From NCBI GenBank assembly GCA_032622095.1, contig CP136061.1, positions 115,454,754 to 115,518,753 of the forward strand: DNA of 64,000 bases, read 5' to 3'. A model generated the notes under the pieces. It made no database searches and was not told the origin of the DNA. It saw only the letters and a program-made list of their open reading frames with translations. Source of the stretch: Siphonodentalium dalli. Lineage: Eukaryota > Mollusca > Scaphopoda > Gadilida > Siphonodentaliidae. A program made the position numbers and the translations under genes. Of the stretch, positions 50,401-54,401 are shown one piece after another (position 1 is the stretch's first letter; each line of letters opens with the position of its first letter).

Positions 50401-53400
50401 CATCATAATATTCACCATTTGGGAACTACAATCTGAGTCTATGTCTTCCATATGAGATGAGGTAATGCAGAATGAGGTTCCCAGAGGGTGAATTTAGTGA
50501 TGCTTGCCTGCTATGCTGGATAGCATCACTAAATTTACCCTCTGGGGACCTCATTCTGCAAAATGACAGGAACGGTAAACTCAGGCTTGTAAAAGTCAAT
50601 ACTTTCCTAGAAAGAAAACAAATGAATGTAGTTCTATTTAAGAAATGGATGTTGATTTTATTCCGTTCCTTATTCCTTAGAATATGGATGCAAGTTGGTC
50701 TGACATAAAAATATCAGACCAACTTTGCATCCATACTCTATGGACAGCAACAAAATCAACATCCTCTACTTATATTTATGCTCAACTGAGTCAACTGGCA
50801 GATTAGAAGAACATTAAGCACCCATTTCGAACGTTATTCTTGTAGCTCGTTGCAAGTTGCTTCAACACAAAATTGGAAGCAAGTAGGGTTCACCATGCGA
50901 CCTCATGTGATGTTATTTCGACCAACCAACGTCCTGCATTCATGTTCCACAGCGCGAATTCATGTGGGAGTGTAAATATAATAATATAATTTAATTATAA
51001 GGCTGTCTACTCAAGGAATACTATAAAAACAATTGTCATTTGTTGTACTTATTATACCTCCTTTTTTTTTTTATTTGTATTGGACTTATGTAAATAATTT
51101 TTTTAAATAATTAGTTTCAGCACCAGCTGTAGCAAACGGAGGAACATTCACATCCGGTGCAGATTTCGATCGAGTGTTTAGCAACACAGGGGCCAACCAA
51201 ACAGCAGGTAATGTCAAGGTCATTTATTCACGAGTGTACTCTATTTGTTGTACAAATCACATACTTAGCTGCTTCTAATCTATATCCAGTTTACCAAGGA
51301 AATAAAATGATTGTATTCATGAAGTTATACAACTGTCTAGCATGGTAAAATACCATTTGTAATTATAAAGTAAAACTTTTGCATAGCATGGAAATAATAA
51401 TTGTATTTCCAAATTCTCAGCATGGAAGTACACTAGTTTTTGCAAACTAACTATCTAGCATGGAAATAATATGATTGCAACTACAAAGTAAACCAACCAC
51501 CTATCTATCAAATAGGATTGTGTTCACAACGCGATTCAACCACTTAGCATGGAAATTATATGATTGTGTTTATAAATTCACCCAACTGCTTGTCGTGGAA
51601 TTATTTGATTTTGGTTACATCATTCAACTGCTTCAGACAGTTATTGAATTGAAATTCGTACTTAATCGCTAATTAATAAATATTTTACAGACATTGTTAT
51701 CTGAACTTTTGATATTCTCTAAATATTTGGCATCATCGTTGTTGGATATTTTACTCGTATTGTGTCTCTTCAAACATTATAATACTGGCATAACCATAGT
51801 AAATAAACTGCACCAGTACCTTGGGAAAATTGGAGCTCAAAGTCAATTTCAAGTCGCAGACCAATTTTATTTTTAAATATGCGTGTACCTGATTTTATAT
51901 TTTATTTTTTATTTCCGTGGGTTATATAGTGACACATGTTTGAACATTGTTACCAATTAGTCATAATTCAGAAATCTTGACCGGGAGTTCAATTTCACTT
52001 CTGCACATATTTGTATAAAAAAAACGTAAATATTTTCTGACATTAAACCTGCATAAATTTGTTTCTTATATGTTGGTCGGAGAAATTGACTTTGTGTGGC
52101 CTTACAGTAAATATTTGCTTCAATATTTATATTGTATGCACTCTTGCGAGTAGTTTTATTCTTATTACACAAAATTCAGTCAAATATTTTTTGCAGAGTA
52201 TTTTAGTTGTAATTTTCTGAATTAGAGCACTTTCTCATAGAAGTGATAGGGTTGTTCTAAATCATTCTTTCTCACAAATATGTTGTCTTGTCTGCAATTC
52301 ACTGAAAACTATTCTGCCATTGCTAAAGCCTTATCACAATTGCATTAATGCATGAAGCTAAGGCAAATTGCTGTAGTTTTAGCGTGCATTGGATTCGTGC
52401 ATGTACACCTGAGGAGCCTTGCTTTATGTTGGGTTGTCCATGATCAAATTGGAAATAAATTTCACAAAACATGCAGGGTTTCCGCTACAGGGGAATCGGG
52501 GTTCCTATTAGGGTCCTTTTTCCCCTAGACCAAATTTCTCCTCTATCATTTTCCCCTGTGACCGATCTACATATTGATGCTCTCATCACCTGTGCATCTC
52601 CCACTGTATAAAACCAACAGGGTAATTATATACAAATATAATTTTATTTTCCAGCTAACCACTATTGAAACATTTTACAGAAAAGCAATCTTCTTGAGAG
52701 GCTGCGCACATTGAAAGTTAATTGCCTTATTCTGCAAGATACTTAAGTGGACATAACTAAAAGCCACTTGGATGATCCTTATACATTGTCACTTAACACA
52801 GTATTCTAGTTTACAATTTTGTAGACCTGGTCCATATGATCATATATCTACTGAAGGTTTATCATGAATATTTCACGGCACAAATATTTATAAATGTAGT
52901 GAAGTCAGACATAGAAATATATTGCTAGTTTTAACAGTTTCTTCTACCGTGTTGGTGGCGGTACGAAAAATTTACCCGGCAAATTTAACTTGATGTTTTC
53001 ATCGCAAGTACCTACTTAAACAATCTTTTTATTTCTTCTCGCTTCAGTTTGTTAAAAACTATGGGGTCCCATTCCCTCAACCCTAGTGGAAACCCTGAAT
53101 CATGTCACGATATAAATCTATTTGAAACATACATTTAATTTTCTGCATAGAAAATTTATTCCAACAAACCAGATTCATAACATATGCTGCTGAATTCACT
53201 ATTCAAATGAATGTATTAGGTTGTTATTGAAAGAGAATGCTGTTCGCCCCCTCCCTCTTCGCCACATTCCTGGCACACTATTGCATGGAGGTAAACTAAA
53301 GTTAGCCAGGACAGTAGTACATAACATGGTGGTGTGACCATGTGACATAGTTTCCCAGGCTAGAAGCATAACTCTCAAGAGTTTTTCACTACTGCAGAAC

Positions 53401-54001
53401 TTTATAATATCTTGGGGTCGTCACTAGAACTGCACACTGGTCATGATAGTAAATATTTATAACAAGTGACGAATTTCTGACAATATGCCGATAAAACAAA
53501 CGATACAAGTAACTAAATCTAGCCCAGCATTTTTGCTTGTAAGCCTGGCCAACATCGACTCATTTTCACTGTATAAGCGCTAGCATTATCCCACTCTACT
53601 AGATGGCTAGAGAAACACTCAAGAGGAAATCAACCAGATGTAATAATCTCAAAGCCACATGGCAGTTTGCGCGCCAAATACAGCTAATAAAATTTTCCCG
53701 GTGTTGAAATATCGTGTCATAGATGGCTGCCTATAATCTGATTTAGTATCATTGACGGCTGCCTATAGTCCAATTTAGTGTCATTGACGGTTGTCTCTAA
53801 TCCGGTTTAGTGTCAATGATGGGTGCATATAATCCGGCTTTGGCCTAACTATTTGGTTTGGCTTCTTTATTATTATTAATAATACTAACATTTTGTTGTC
53901 TTTCATATTATGTTTGTTACCCTGCTTAGCTGGCATGGATGGAATCACTATTATGCCTGGTGCACCGATTGTCCCCACACCCGCTGCATCTGGCGCTCCA
54001 G
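5288..54001 (+). CDS. PICALM: PICALM/AP180-family clathrin assembly protein, spliced gene (first and last exons missing)
   Basis: Joining exons 5288-5430, 9506-9581, 11561-11663, 13283-13322, 15353-15409, 17138-17249, 17695-17801, 22812-22853, 40521-40600, 44768-44876, 49418-49649, 51121-51207 and 53930-54001 gives one uninterrupted frame; every junction is GT/AG and phases agree. The product matches the PICALM/AP180/LAP family: ANTH-domain segments such as [60 protein letters not shown] and [20 protein letters not shown] in family order, then a low-complexity tail. Family proteins bind PI(4,5)P2 at the plasma membrane through the N-terminal ANTH domain and recruit clathrin, AP2 and EH-domain proteins through tail motifs; they also sort VAMP-type SNAREs. 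Visible tail motifs are DLL and NPF (exon 49418-49649) and a DFDRVF segment. The start codon, N-terminal lipid-binding lysines and true C-terminus are not in these exons. Introns are packed with DNA transposons. Family assignment is from recognition, not a search. Confidence 0.93.
5590..5729. repeat. Imperfect palindrome
   Basis: gaataatcacttgattgaac...gaggcagggac is followed by its near reverse complement gtccctgcctcc...gttcaatcaagcgattatt, arms about 55 bp. Probably the core of a foldback transposon; borders not determined. Confidence 0.7.
5892..6113. mobile_element. Near-perfect palindromic element, TACAGTAATGC family
   Basis: Arms of about 105 bp from tacagtaatgctctaag to a centre at ctctcgggaggggagag and back to gcattactgta. 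TA at the borders and CAGT-type ends suggest a pogo/mariner-derived miniature element. Confidence 0.85.
6629..7028. mobile_element. TTAA element, ACCCAACA type
   Basis: TTAA borders and ttaaccctttacccaaca ends. Two cruciform modules and an AT core. Opposite orientation to 4719-5108. Confidence 0.85.
7215..7637. mobile_element. Foldback element, CAAGCCTTGAAATAG family
   Basis: Left end degenerate (caaattatagtgtgtc), right end cactatttggaggcttg. Two internal hairpins of the gaatgaggtcccc type around an AT-rich spacer also found in the copies at 15537, 48027 and 61957. Confidence 0.8.
7663..7879. mobile_element. Near-perfect palindromic element, TACAGTAATGC family
   Basis: Inverted arms of about 105 bp around ctctcgacaagag; TA borders. 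Confidence 0.85.
7930..8498. mobile_element. TTAA element, TTTCTATACTAAATGGA type, interrupted
   Basis: Left border ttaaccctttctttactaaa, right border aaaaggttaa with TTAA. Its centre (normally a ttcaaca palindrome) is split by the foldback element 8180-8432. Confidence 0.75.
8180..8432. mobile_element. Foldback element with 8-bp duplication CATTTGTT
   Basis: Ends caagccttgaaatag and ctatttcaaggcttg, flanked by CATTTGTT at 8172-8179 and 8433-8440. Nested in the TTAA element 7930-8498. Confidence 0.9.
8529..8695. mobile_element. Palindromic element, TACAGTAATGC family, short-loop form
   Basis: Arms of about 80 bp meeting at aaatatggcaacaagccatattt; the usual gttgccattcatcgg loop part is deleted from one arm. 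Confidence 0.85.
9040..9500. other. Intron, no clear feature
   Basis: No repeat borders recognised. A gaagtcacctttcgggggacac word near 9386 recurs near 44600 (cgggggacac), so part is a decayed dispersed repeat. Confidence 0.4.
9506..9581 (+). CDS. PICALM: PICALM exon: ANTH domain
   Basis: Acceptor tttattttacag, donor gtaatg. Encodes [18 protein letters not shown] then TDKTSPQ, matching the family segment RFIQYLASRNTLFNLSNF. Ends in phase 1; the split glycine codon completes in the next exon. Confidence 0.93.
10027..10219. mobile_element. Palindromic element, TACAGTAATGC family
   Basis: TA borders; arms from tacagtaatgctctaag to ctctcggcgag and back; the right arm has lost part of the loop-proximal segment. 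Confidence 0.85.
10483..10970. mobile_element. GGCC-ended inverted-repeat element, duplication TTA
   Basis: Ends ggccaaaataaaaaagacct and reverse complement ending ttttttggcc, flanked by TTA on both sides. The gtttctggtgac segment is inverted at the right end as a 32-bp direct duplicate (gcatgtcaccagaaacac twice, 10903-10970). Harbinger-like size of duplication; no transposase. Confidence 0.7.
11266..11515. mobile_element. TTAA element, CATGACGGGAGCT type, decayed borders
   Basis: Left taacctttcatgacgggagc and right gctccagtcatggaagggtc are the family ends with mutated TTAA. Two cruciform modules inside. Lies 45 bp upstream of the PICALM exon at 11561. Confidence 0.8.
11561..11663 (+). CDS. 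PICALM: PICALM exon: ANTH domain
   Basis: Acceptor tttgtttcag, donor gtaagt. Encodes [20 protein letters not shown], then [15 protein letters not shown], the highly conserved core of the ANTH helical solenoid. Ends in phase 2. A transposon with 9-bp duplications begins only 65 bp downstream. Confidence 0.95.
11729..12391. mobile_element. Element with CAGTCTCTTTAAAAA ends and 9-bp duplication
   Basis: cagtctctttaaaaa at 11729 and tttttaaagagactg ending at 12391, flanked by AGGTTAGTC at 11720-11728 and 12392-12400. Non-coding interior; the stretch near 12105-12390 recurs in diverged form at about 31060-31385. Confidence 0.8.
12401..13282. other. Intron, nothing recognised
   Basis: AT-rich intron sequence between the 9-bp-duplication element and the 13283 exon. 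Small open frames on the minus strand near 12581-12835 lack coding character. Confidence 0.4.
13283..13322 (+). CDS. PICALM: PICALM exon: short ANTH exon
   Basis: A 40-bp exon (acceptor atattttttag, donor gtgagc) encoding [13 protein letters not shown], equivalent to ADGVMRTMNTEK in vertebrate PICALM. Phase fits on both sides. A TTAA element begins 42 bp after the donor. Confidence 0.92.
13364..13614. mobile_element. TTAA element, TTTGAGTGCCAGG type
   Basis: Borders ttaaccctttgagtgccagg and cctggcactcaaagggttaa. One cruciform module, an AT core, and ggccgatgagatcggcc near the right end. Confidence 0.85.
13627..13980. mobile_element. TTAA element, AAAGGGGGACTGTAC type
   Basis: ttaaagggggactgtac at left and gtacagtccccctttaa at right, TTAA borders. 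A central palindrome aaatggctcaagccataaac. Shares its right TTAA with the next element. Confidence 0.85.
13977..14209. mobile_element. TTAA element, ACCCAACA type, short form
   Basis: ttaaccctttacccaaca ends with TTAA. Has one cruciform module instead of the two in 4719-5108 and 6629-7028. Confidence 0.85.
14586..14784. mobile_element. TTAA element, GACTGTACACTAAATC type, decayed
   Basis: Left gggtactatacattaaatc, right gtatcctttaa with TTAA; central palindrome gagtttatgacttgagtcat followed by aaactc. Confidence 0.65.
14785..15352. other. Intron, nothing recognised
   Basis: AT-rich intron sequence leading to the 15353 acceptor; no repeat borders or coding frame. Confidence 0.4.
15353..15409 (+). 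CDS. PICALM: PICALM exon: ANTH domain
   Basis: Acceptor tatgtttcag, donor gtaagt. Exactly 19 codons, [19 protein letters not shown], corresponding to LLKTVPIIQNQMDALLDFN of the family. Phase 0 on both sides. Confidence 0.94.
15537..15960. mobile_element. Foldback element, CAAGCCT...AAGGCTTG
   Basis: Two gaatgaggttccc hairpins around an AT spacer. Flanks cagaggaa / gagaggat match at 6 of 8 positions, consistent with an old 8-bp duplication. Confidence 0.8.
15961..16870. other. Intron, decayed dispersed repeat
   Basis: 16320-16400 (gtgattgcagtgttgacagc, ctcccgactattg) resembles 31795-31875 (gatgattgcattgttgatagc, cgactaccattt). No borders found and no coding frame. Confidence 0.45.
16875..17057. 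mobile_element. TTAA element, GACTGTACACTAAATC type, truncated
   Basis: Left border ttaaagggatactgtacac with TTAA; runs through atgaaaatgagtttatgac and stops without a right end, about 80 bp upstream of the PICALM exon at 17138. Confidence 0.65.
17138..17249 (+). CDS. PICALM: PICALM exon: ANTH domain
   Basis: Acceptor ccgtttcag, donor gtaaga. Encodes [20 protein letters not shown] then [17 protein letters not shown], the signature block of AP180/PICALM proteins. Ends in phase 1. Confidence 0.95.
17295..17549. mobile_element. TTAA-bordered dispersed repeat (GTGATGTGAAACACTCC)
   Basis: ttaaagtgatgtgaaacact to catattatgga complement ending in ttaa. Inverted relative to 55702-56076, which has the same terminal words plus an internal insertion. 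Occupies most of the 445-bp intron between exons 17138 and 17695. Confidence 0.65.
17695..17801 (+). CDS. PICALM: PICALM exon: ANTH domain
   Basis: Acceptor acttccag, donor gtaaga. Encodes [20 protein letters not shown] then [16 protein letters not shown], nearly identical to vertebrate PICALM. The preceding intron (445 bp) is the shortest in the locus. The following intron holds the hAT transposon. Confidence 0.95.
18317..20353 (+). CDS. hAT-type transposase (ZNF862/KIAA1586-like), main open frame
   Basis: 678 codons from ATG at 18317. Residues about 1-90 are basic and Ser/Lys-rich, probably disordered with nuclear-localisation character (KKRK, PKRSK). Residues about 105-155 form a TTF/BED-like zinc finger: FCEFC, then the VDHEKSNAH pair of histidines. 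The hAT catalytic core follows: LMFDETTDC near 260 (first Asp), [10 protein letters not shown] near 334 (second Asp), a [11 protein letters not shown] helix near 375 and STRWLSIG near 440 (the RW motif of the inserted helical domain). The frame ends just before the C-terminal dimerisation region, which continues in another frame from about 20341. The family catalyses cut-and-paste transposition; many relatives are annotated in animal genomes as zinc finger protein 862-like. GC content is higher than in the surrounding intron, as expected for a recent insertion. Confidence 0.92.
   Translation: MSLLKFFTQTSKSKKLPDDDKAKPVDTNVTASGSSECDGSIQKEKRKPVDTVAPDTVRPECDAVIQKEKKRKLPESEQTEPKRSKHATSFKTSWNKDRPWLLYVTDVGMFCEFCRKHDMRPFDRETWNKQPCKRLRLESIVDHEKSNAHKIASKLSVDKHQTDVKETIVPSLSMNDMSRTFACLYFLCKQRISHTTNFVPLLDLMDYMSLNLKEKIRMGKNAHYTSRKSIQEMLACISSLIEENIMERLRSSVSYALMFDETTDCAIQEQMIVRARYVHSGEIVTKYLKIIQPLASSDGSNKDLVVRLDGKNIAKKVTDFVKSKDLSFQKLRAIGTDGASTMAGKFNGAVKLIIDEQEADQTKFPEVDRCKAIGCHCAAHKLNLAASQAGDKVPYIKKFKDIIRQLYDFYDNSAVRAAGLKAVQDLLDEPALKVLEPSSTRWLSIGLCVARIKKTLASIIISLERESEERGDAKAAGLSTFMSDFQFIATLLLFCDILPKINRLSKIFQDSELDYALVAPVVQSTRNQISKMSESDYDGDNLKEILAYINSLKEAGVNVSYNKRNIRGKGDTESEMVDKYRADVKIPFINNIISNLDNRFTDSGVITSFRIFTPSHMDKGDKDYGKSEIQTLINQFGGYSVDEAKEEWDDFREYMALNMKKMNTRDVVRALTGIRKTH
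20341..20616 (+). pseudogene. hAT transposase C-terminal dimerisation region, frameshifted from the main frame
   Basis: In another frame than the upstream 678-codon ORF; an ATG is at 20356, but the frame is open upstream through NPLK to the A-run near 20340. Residues [20 protein letters not shown] and [16 protein letters not shown] are the classic hAT C-terminal dimerisation motif, including the conserved Glu-Arg. One missing base in the A-run at 20340-20345 explains the break. This is either inactivation of this copy or a homopolymer sequencing error. Stop at 20614-20616. Confidence 0.88.
21724..21961. mobile_element. TTAA element, TTTGAGTGCCAGG type
   Basis: Left border mutated to ATAA, right TTAA. 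ggccgatattatcggccc near the left end; one cruciform module; a run of 20 or more A's at 21817. Confidence 0.8.
22393..22639. mobile_element. TTAA element, GAGTGCCAGGGCCGATGAGATCGG type without cruciform module
   Basis: ttaacactttcagtgccagg and tggcactgaaagagttaa with TTAA. Carries gccgatctcatcggcc twice, but no gccaatgcattctc module, so the module is optional in this family. Confidence 0.75.
22655..22764. mobile_element. TTAA element, TATACTAAATGGA type, right half
   Basis: cagataataaggtc, cccctccagatcaataatag, and right end gtagagaaagggttaa. Left half missing. Ends about 50 bp upstream of the PICALM exon at 22812. Confidence 0.65.
22812..22853 (+). CDS. PICALM: PICALM exon: 14-codon ANTH exon
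   Basis: Acceptor catctacag, donor gtaata. Encodes [14 protein letters not shown], equivalent to QVGIDRGDIPDLSQ. Phase 0 on both sides. The following intron is about 17.7 kb, the largest in the locus. Confidence 0.92.
23104..23372. mobile_element. Foldback element, right half
   Basis: Spacer (cattgggaaccttgattatg), one gaatgaggtctacagagg hairpin and right end actaaactcagacttg. The same spacer occurs at 33760, 50340, 55330 and 58510. The left half is gone. Confidence 0.7.
23407..23636. mobile_element. TTAA element, TATACTAAATGGA type
   Basis: Left cccattctatactaaatact, central palindrome gttcaacaacttgttgaac, right gcatagaaagggttaa. Confidence 0.75.
23715..24116. mobile_element. GGCC-ended element, duplication TTA
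   Basis: ggccaaaacaaaagacttct at left and aagaggttttttttggcc at right, TTA on both sides; gtttccgata is inverted as tatcggaaac. Confidence 0.7.
24355..24443. mobile_element. TTAA element fragment, CATGTCAGGAGCT type
   Basis: Left end ttaaccctttcatgtcagga and first cruciform half-module, breaking off at tcccatagggattg. The next full copy starts at 24577. Confidence 0.7.
24577..25697. mobile_element. TTAA element expanded into a cruciform array
   Basis: Borders ttaaccctttcatgaccgga and ccagtcattcaagggttaa with TTAA. Inside are about a dozen copies of a module (attctcttatatatgcgag, short loop around cccatagggag, tatataagagaatgcactgg) joined by a constant linker ggcttacaaggtcaaggtaa. Units of about 95 bp. 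The elements elsewhere carry one to three modules. Confidence 0.85.
25933..26234. mobile_element. TTAA element, TATACTAAATACTCATTG type
   Basis: ttaaccctttctatactaaa at left, central gttcaacatgttgaac, right atgtagtgggttaa; TTAA borders. Carries an extra segment (cttgtatggcccgaaagg) absent from other copies. Confidence 0.75.
26235..27150. other. Intron with one palindrome
   Basis: 26783-26902 is a palindrome from cgcaattctatttgaaattt to its reverse complement. Otherwise AT-rich with no recognisable feature. Confidence 0.5.
27150..27655. repeat. Dispersed repeat with tccgtccg motifs, two diverged internal copies
   Basis: ttcataactcgaacaacta and ttaataactttaacaaat, each followed by gatttcaata and ctacatgatgc-type words, about 155 bp apart. 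Related sequence is at 44111-44670. Non-coding. Confidence 0.6.
27656..28660. other. Intron; one inverted repeat at 28299-28404
   Basis: gtgttaatgggtttgtt and its complement aacaaacccattaacac flank about 70 bp. No coding frame is convincing. Confidence 0.45.
28666..28882. mobile_element. Near-perfect palindromic element, TACAGTAATGC family
   Basis: Arms of about 105 bp around ctctccctgagag, TA borders; arms nearly identical. Confidence 0.88.
29323..30624. mobile_element. Foldback element with duplication CCTAGATG, carrying a nested element
   Basis: caagccttgaaatag at 29323 and ctatttcaaggcttg ending 30624, flanked by CCTAGATG at 29315-29322 and 30625-30632. The interior is split by the element 29484-30523. 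Confidence 0.92.
29484..30523. mobile_element. 1,040-bp hAT-like element, TAGAGATGGGCGGTA ends
   Basis: tagagatgggcggtat at left, ttaccgcccatctcta at right, and an exact 8-bp duplication GTGAATTT (29476-29483, 30524-30531). Both subterminal regions are rich in ggtatcgg/taccgata words, possible transposase binding sites. No transposase gene, so non-autonomous. Confidence 0.92.
30649..30813. mobile_element. TTAA element, CATGACTGGAGCT type, short
   Basis: Degenerate left end gactggagcttcctgaa, one cruciform module, right end gcgcagctcccatcatg with ttaa at 30810. Confidence 0.75.
31060..31390. repeat. Diverged copy of the 11729-12391 element
   Basis: Shares gattctcacaaac, atgcactccatatttggaaa and a right end ttttaaaagtgactg with 12230-12391. 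Left end not identified. Confidence 0.55.
31444..31563. mobile_element. Foldback element fragment
   Basis: Contains taccctctggggacctcatt and right end cacactaattccagacttg only. Confidence 0.6.
31875..32122. mobile_element. TTAA element, CATGACTGGAGCT type
   Basis: ataaccctttcatgactgga to cagctcccatcataaaaggg then ttaa. Two diverged cruciform modules. Confidence 0.8.
32481..32696. mobile_element. Near-perfect palindromic element, TACAGTAATGC family
   Basis: TA borders; arms of about 105 bp around ctctcactgagag. Confidence 0.87.
32700..33560. other. Intron, nothing recognised
   Basis: AT-rich, short simple repeats (gatattgataatattgataa, tatatttatataca). Inverted matches to 25770-25800 (tagcacatgttta) suggest decayed repeats. 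Confidence 0.4.
33577..34038. mobile_element. Foldback element with 8-bp duplication CTGGTTAG
   Basis: caagcctgagtttagtg and cactaaactctggcttg, flanked by CTGGTTAG at 33569-33576 and 34039-34046. Two gaatgaggtccccagag hairpins around the cattgggaacc spacer. Confidence 0.92.
36489..37000 (-). pseudogene. Decayed transposon-associated gene in the 5.2-kb element
   Basis: On the minus strand the frame 36702-36489 reads [20 protein letters not shown], then [20 protein letters not shown] and [13 protein letters not shown]. This resembles the H/QEEADTRLLLHAxxA block of uncharacterised, often multi-copy invertebrate proteins; here EADT has become EADK. Upstream in the same frame after a stop is [13 protein letters not shown], then [20 protein letters not shown] (36890-36700). 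Stops and shifts make it inactive. Function unknown; association with mobile DNA is inferred from its setting. Confidence 0.45.
39330..39358 (+). repeat. Poly-G tract
   Basis: An almost uninterrupted run of more than 25 G in the right arm of the 5.2-kb element; the left arm has only cccccccc at the same place (34225). Length may be unreliable. Confidence 0.8.
39462..39691. mobile_element. TTAA element, CTAAACTAAATGGA type, right end lost
   Basis: Left ttaatccttctaaactaaat, centre gttcaacaatgattgttttg. Ends abruptly where a TACAGTAATGC palindrome begins, which probably inserted into it. Confidence 0.7.
39692..39910. mobile_element. Near-perfect palindromic element, TACAGTAATGC family
   Basis: TA borders, arms of about 105 bp around ctctcagtgagag. 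Confidence 0.87.
40521..40600 (+). CDS. PICALM: PICALM exon: end of ANTH domain
   Basis: Acceptor cttctattacag, donor gtaagt. Encodes [20 protein letters not shown] then VVTPTSA, the near-invariant last ANTH helix followed by linker. Ends in phase 2. Confidence 0.95.
40677..41523. mobile_element. Candidate CAAGGCTTAAAATAA-type element
   Basis: gggctccaaataagtgg at left and ttattttaaggcttg at right resemble the ends of 49773-50243, and both interiors hold gtcaggc/tgcctgac words near the ends. Flanks do not match; low-moderate support. Contains the nested 40705-40840 element. Confidence 0.45.
40705..40840. mobile_element. 136-bp hAT-like miniature element, duplication CTGACATG
   Basis: cagggacgccggaag at left, cttctccagcgtccctg at right; exact CTGACATG at 40697-40704 and 40841-40848. 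GC-rich against its AT-rich surroundings, about 100 bp after the PICALM exon at 40521. Confidence 0.85.
41751..42259 (+). repeat. 24-bp tandem repeat, about 21 copies
   Basis: Unit gttctttgataggtgtttga plus taca, with variants gtgattga and gatagatg. Because 24 is divisible by three, long frames reading CLIQFFDR repeats appear; these are not genes. Confidence 0.95.
42422..42682. mobile_element. TTAA element, TATACTAAATGGA type
   Basis: Left ggtaacgctttgtatactaa, centre gttcaacctggtcatttgtt, right gtatggaaagggttaa. Confidence 0.78.
42701..43336 (+). repeat. 22-bp tandem repeat with higher-order pattern
   Basis: Unit cctaataaatgtaatgttta plus ca, about 29 copies. A variant pair (aaacataatgttgactcc) recurs at several intervals (near 42815, 42925, 43033, 43077, 43165, 43209), showing multi-unit duplication. 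Confidence 0.95.
43388..43524. repeat. Palindrome
   Basis: ttatcgcattgtttcttgg to ccaagaaacaaatcgataa with inner arm tgacatgaggaattg / caattcctcgtgtca. Likely core of a foldback element. Confidence 0.7.
43785..44050. mobile_element. TTAA element, TATACTAAATGATC type
   Basis: ttaaccctttctatactaaa at left, palindromic centre around caacaaatgatagg, right end decayed after gagaatccatttagtatc. Confidence 0.7.
44111..44680. repeat. Dispersed repeat with tccgtccgtcc, internal duplication
   Basis: Two about 165-bp diverged copies of a unit with gtaccttcatggtgtaat and gagatgtgcaacatgtata-type words. Related to 27150-27655. Confidence 0.6.
44768..44876 (+). CDS. PICALM: PICALM exon: charged helix after the ANTH domain
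   Basis: Acceptor gatatctgcag, donor gttaga. Encodes [32 protein letters not shown] and QQLK, an acidic/basic segment likely to be helical, as in the vertebrate stretch with EREKQAALEEEQARLKALK. Phases 2/0 agree with the neighbours. Confidence 0.9.
44930..46438. mobile_element. TTAA element complex expanded into a second cruciform array
   Basis: Left end ttaacccttccataactgga; right end cagctcccatcataaaag without TTAA. About eleven cruciform modules in units of 93-96 bp with linker ttaccttgatcttgtaagcc. A 349-bp direct duplication (45651 onward and 46000 onward) repeats linker, family end and module, so two element ends lie internally near 45760 and 46110. A 199-codon frame at 45037-45636 is a by-product of the unit length. 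Confidence 0.82.
47030..47570. repeat. Tandem repeat of about 155 bp, three copies
   Basis: ttcatatttggtgtggatg, gatttgttcaaatgaggtca and agggccataactct recur near 47146, 47307 and 47457, preceded by tccgtccatccgtcc runs. Non-coding dispersed repeat. Confidence 0.75.
48027..48465. mobile_element. Foldback element, left end decayed
   Basis: gtcatttgcagaatgaggtc hairpin, AT spacer, second hairpin and right end ctatttcaaggcttg. Confidence 0.78.
48484..48675. repeat. Partial duplication of the foldback element spacer
   Basis: Repeats 48118-48305 (cattctgcttaggcctcatc through tcaactggggaactt) with few changes, without either end. A segmental copy, not an independent insertion. Confidence 0.75.
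49418..49649 (+). CDS. PICALM: PICALM exon: adaptor-binding tail with NPF motif
   Basis: Acceptor gatgatgtag, donor gtaatt. 77 codons: [18 protein letters not shown] continues the charged helix, then a Ser/Thr/Pro/Asn-rich segment with [20 protein letters not shown] is a clathrin/AP2-type short motif and NPF an EH-domain ligand; both are typical of PICALM tails. An open frame runs past the donor into a transposon but is not coding. That transposon starts 13 bp after the exon. Confidence 0.9.
49663..50589. mobile_element. Foldback element next to a PICALM splice donor, carrying a nested element
   Basis: caagcctgagtttagtg and aaactcaggcttg. Begins 13 bp after the exon ending at 49649. Its first hairpin is split at ctctgggg by 49773-50243. 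Flanking 8-mers do not match. Confidence 0.85.
49773..50243. mobile_element. 471-bp element, CAAGGCTTAAAATAA ends, duplication CTCTGGGG
   Basis: caaggcttaaaataa at left, ttattttgagccttg at right; CTCTGGGG at 49765-49772 and 50244-50251. hAT-like signature. No transposase. Confidence 0.9.
51121..51207 (+). CDS. PICALM: PICALM exon: tail
   Basis: Acceptor ttagtttcag, donor gtaatg. Encodes [20 protein letters not shown] then NTGANQTA. The ADFDRVFSN part resembles VDFESVFGN of vertebrate PICALM. Phase 1 on both sides. Confidence 0.85.
51280..51620. repeat. Degenerate tandem repeat, unit about 65 bp
   Basis: ctagcatggaaataatatga-like words recur about five times with intervening gtaaaccaacca-like words. 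Follows the PICALM exon at 51121 by about 75 bp. Confidence 0.6.
51960..53700. other. Intron, nothing firm
   Basis: No repeat border or coding frame. 53640-53700 (agccacatggcagtttgcgc) has a relative at 62966-63030 (agccacatgcctttttgcgc), indicating a decayed dispersed repeat. Confidence 0.4.
53716..53842 (+). repeat. 32-bp tandem repeat, four copies
   Basis: Unit tcattgacggctgcctatag plus tccaatttagtg with substitutions. Lies 90 bp upstream of the PICALM exon at 53930. Confidence 0.85.
53930..54001 (+). CDS. PICALM: PICALM exon: tail
   Basis: Acceptor ccctgcttag, donor gtactt. Encodes [20 protein letters not shown] then GAP, a Gly/Pro/Ala-rich segment. Phase 1 on both sides. No clear vertebrate counterpart, but splice sites and phase agree with the previous exon. 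Confidence 0.75.
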
Positions 54002-54088
54002 GTACTTTTATATAACGACTCATCATCATTAACTCTTGGGCGGGTCTGTATCCCATATATATACAATGCCAGTCCCATGGTGAATATA

Positions 54089-54196
54089 CAGTAATGCCCT
54101 AAATAATCGACTCATTAACCACAGCAGAATTATGGGTAATTTTTCAGGATTTAGTCGGAAATATGGCTTGTTGCCATTCATCGGAAAGCTGTCACC
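54089..54196. mobile_element. TACAGTAATGC element, left arm only
   Basis: tacagtaatgccctaaat through ttcatcggaaagctgtc; the opposite arm is missing. Confidence 0.75.
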
Positions 54197-54401
54197 GAGG
54201 CGGGTTCAATCATTTTGTTTATGTTTTTCGTTCTATAGTTATTCATCTTTGTATGAATTTTTGGGTCTGAGTATATCAGTCATAGATTATAGATATGTCC
54301 ACACTAGGCGGTATGCCACAAAGGGGTATGCGCTGGACGACAGCCCAGCTCTTGTTTATTATATAAACACGCTTATGGGAACTACTCGTCAATGAGTATT
54401 T

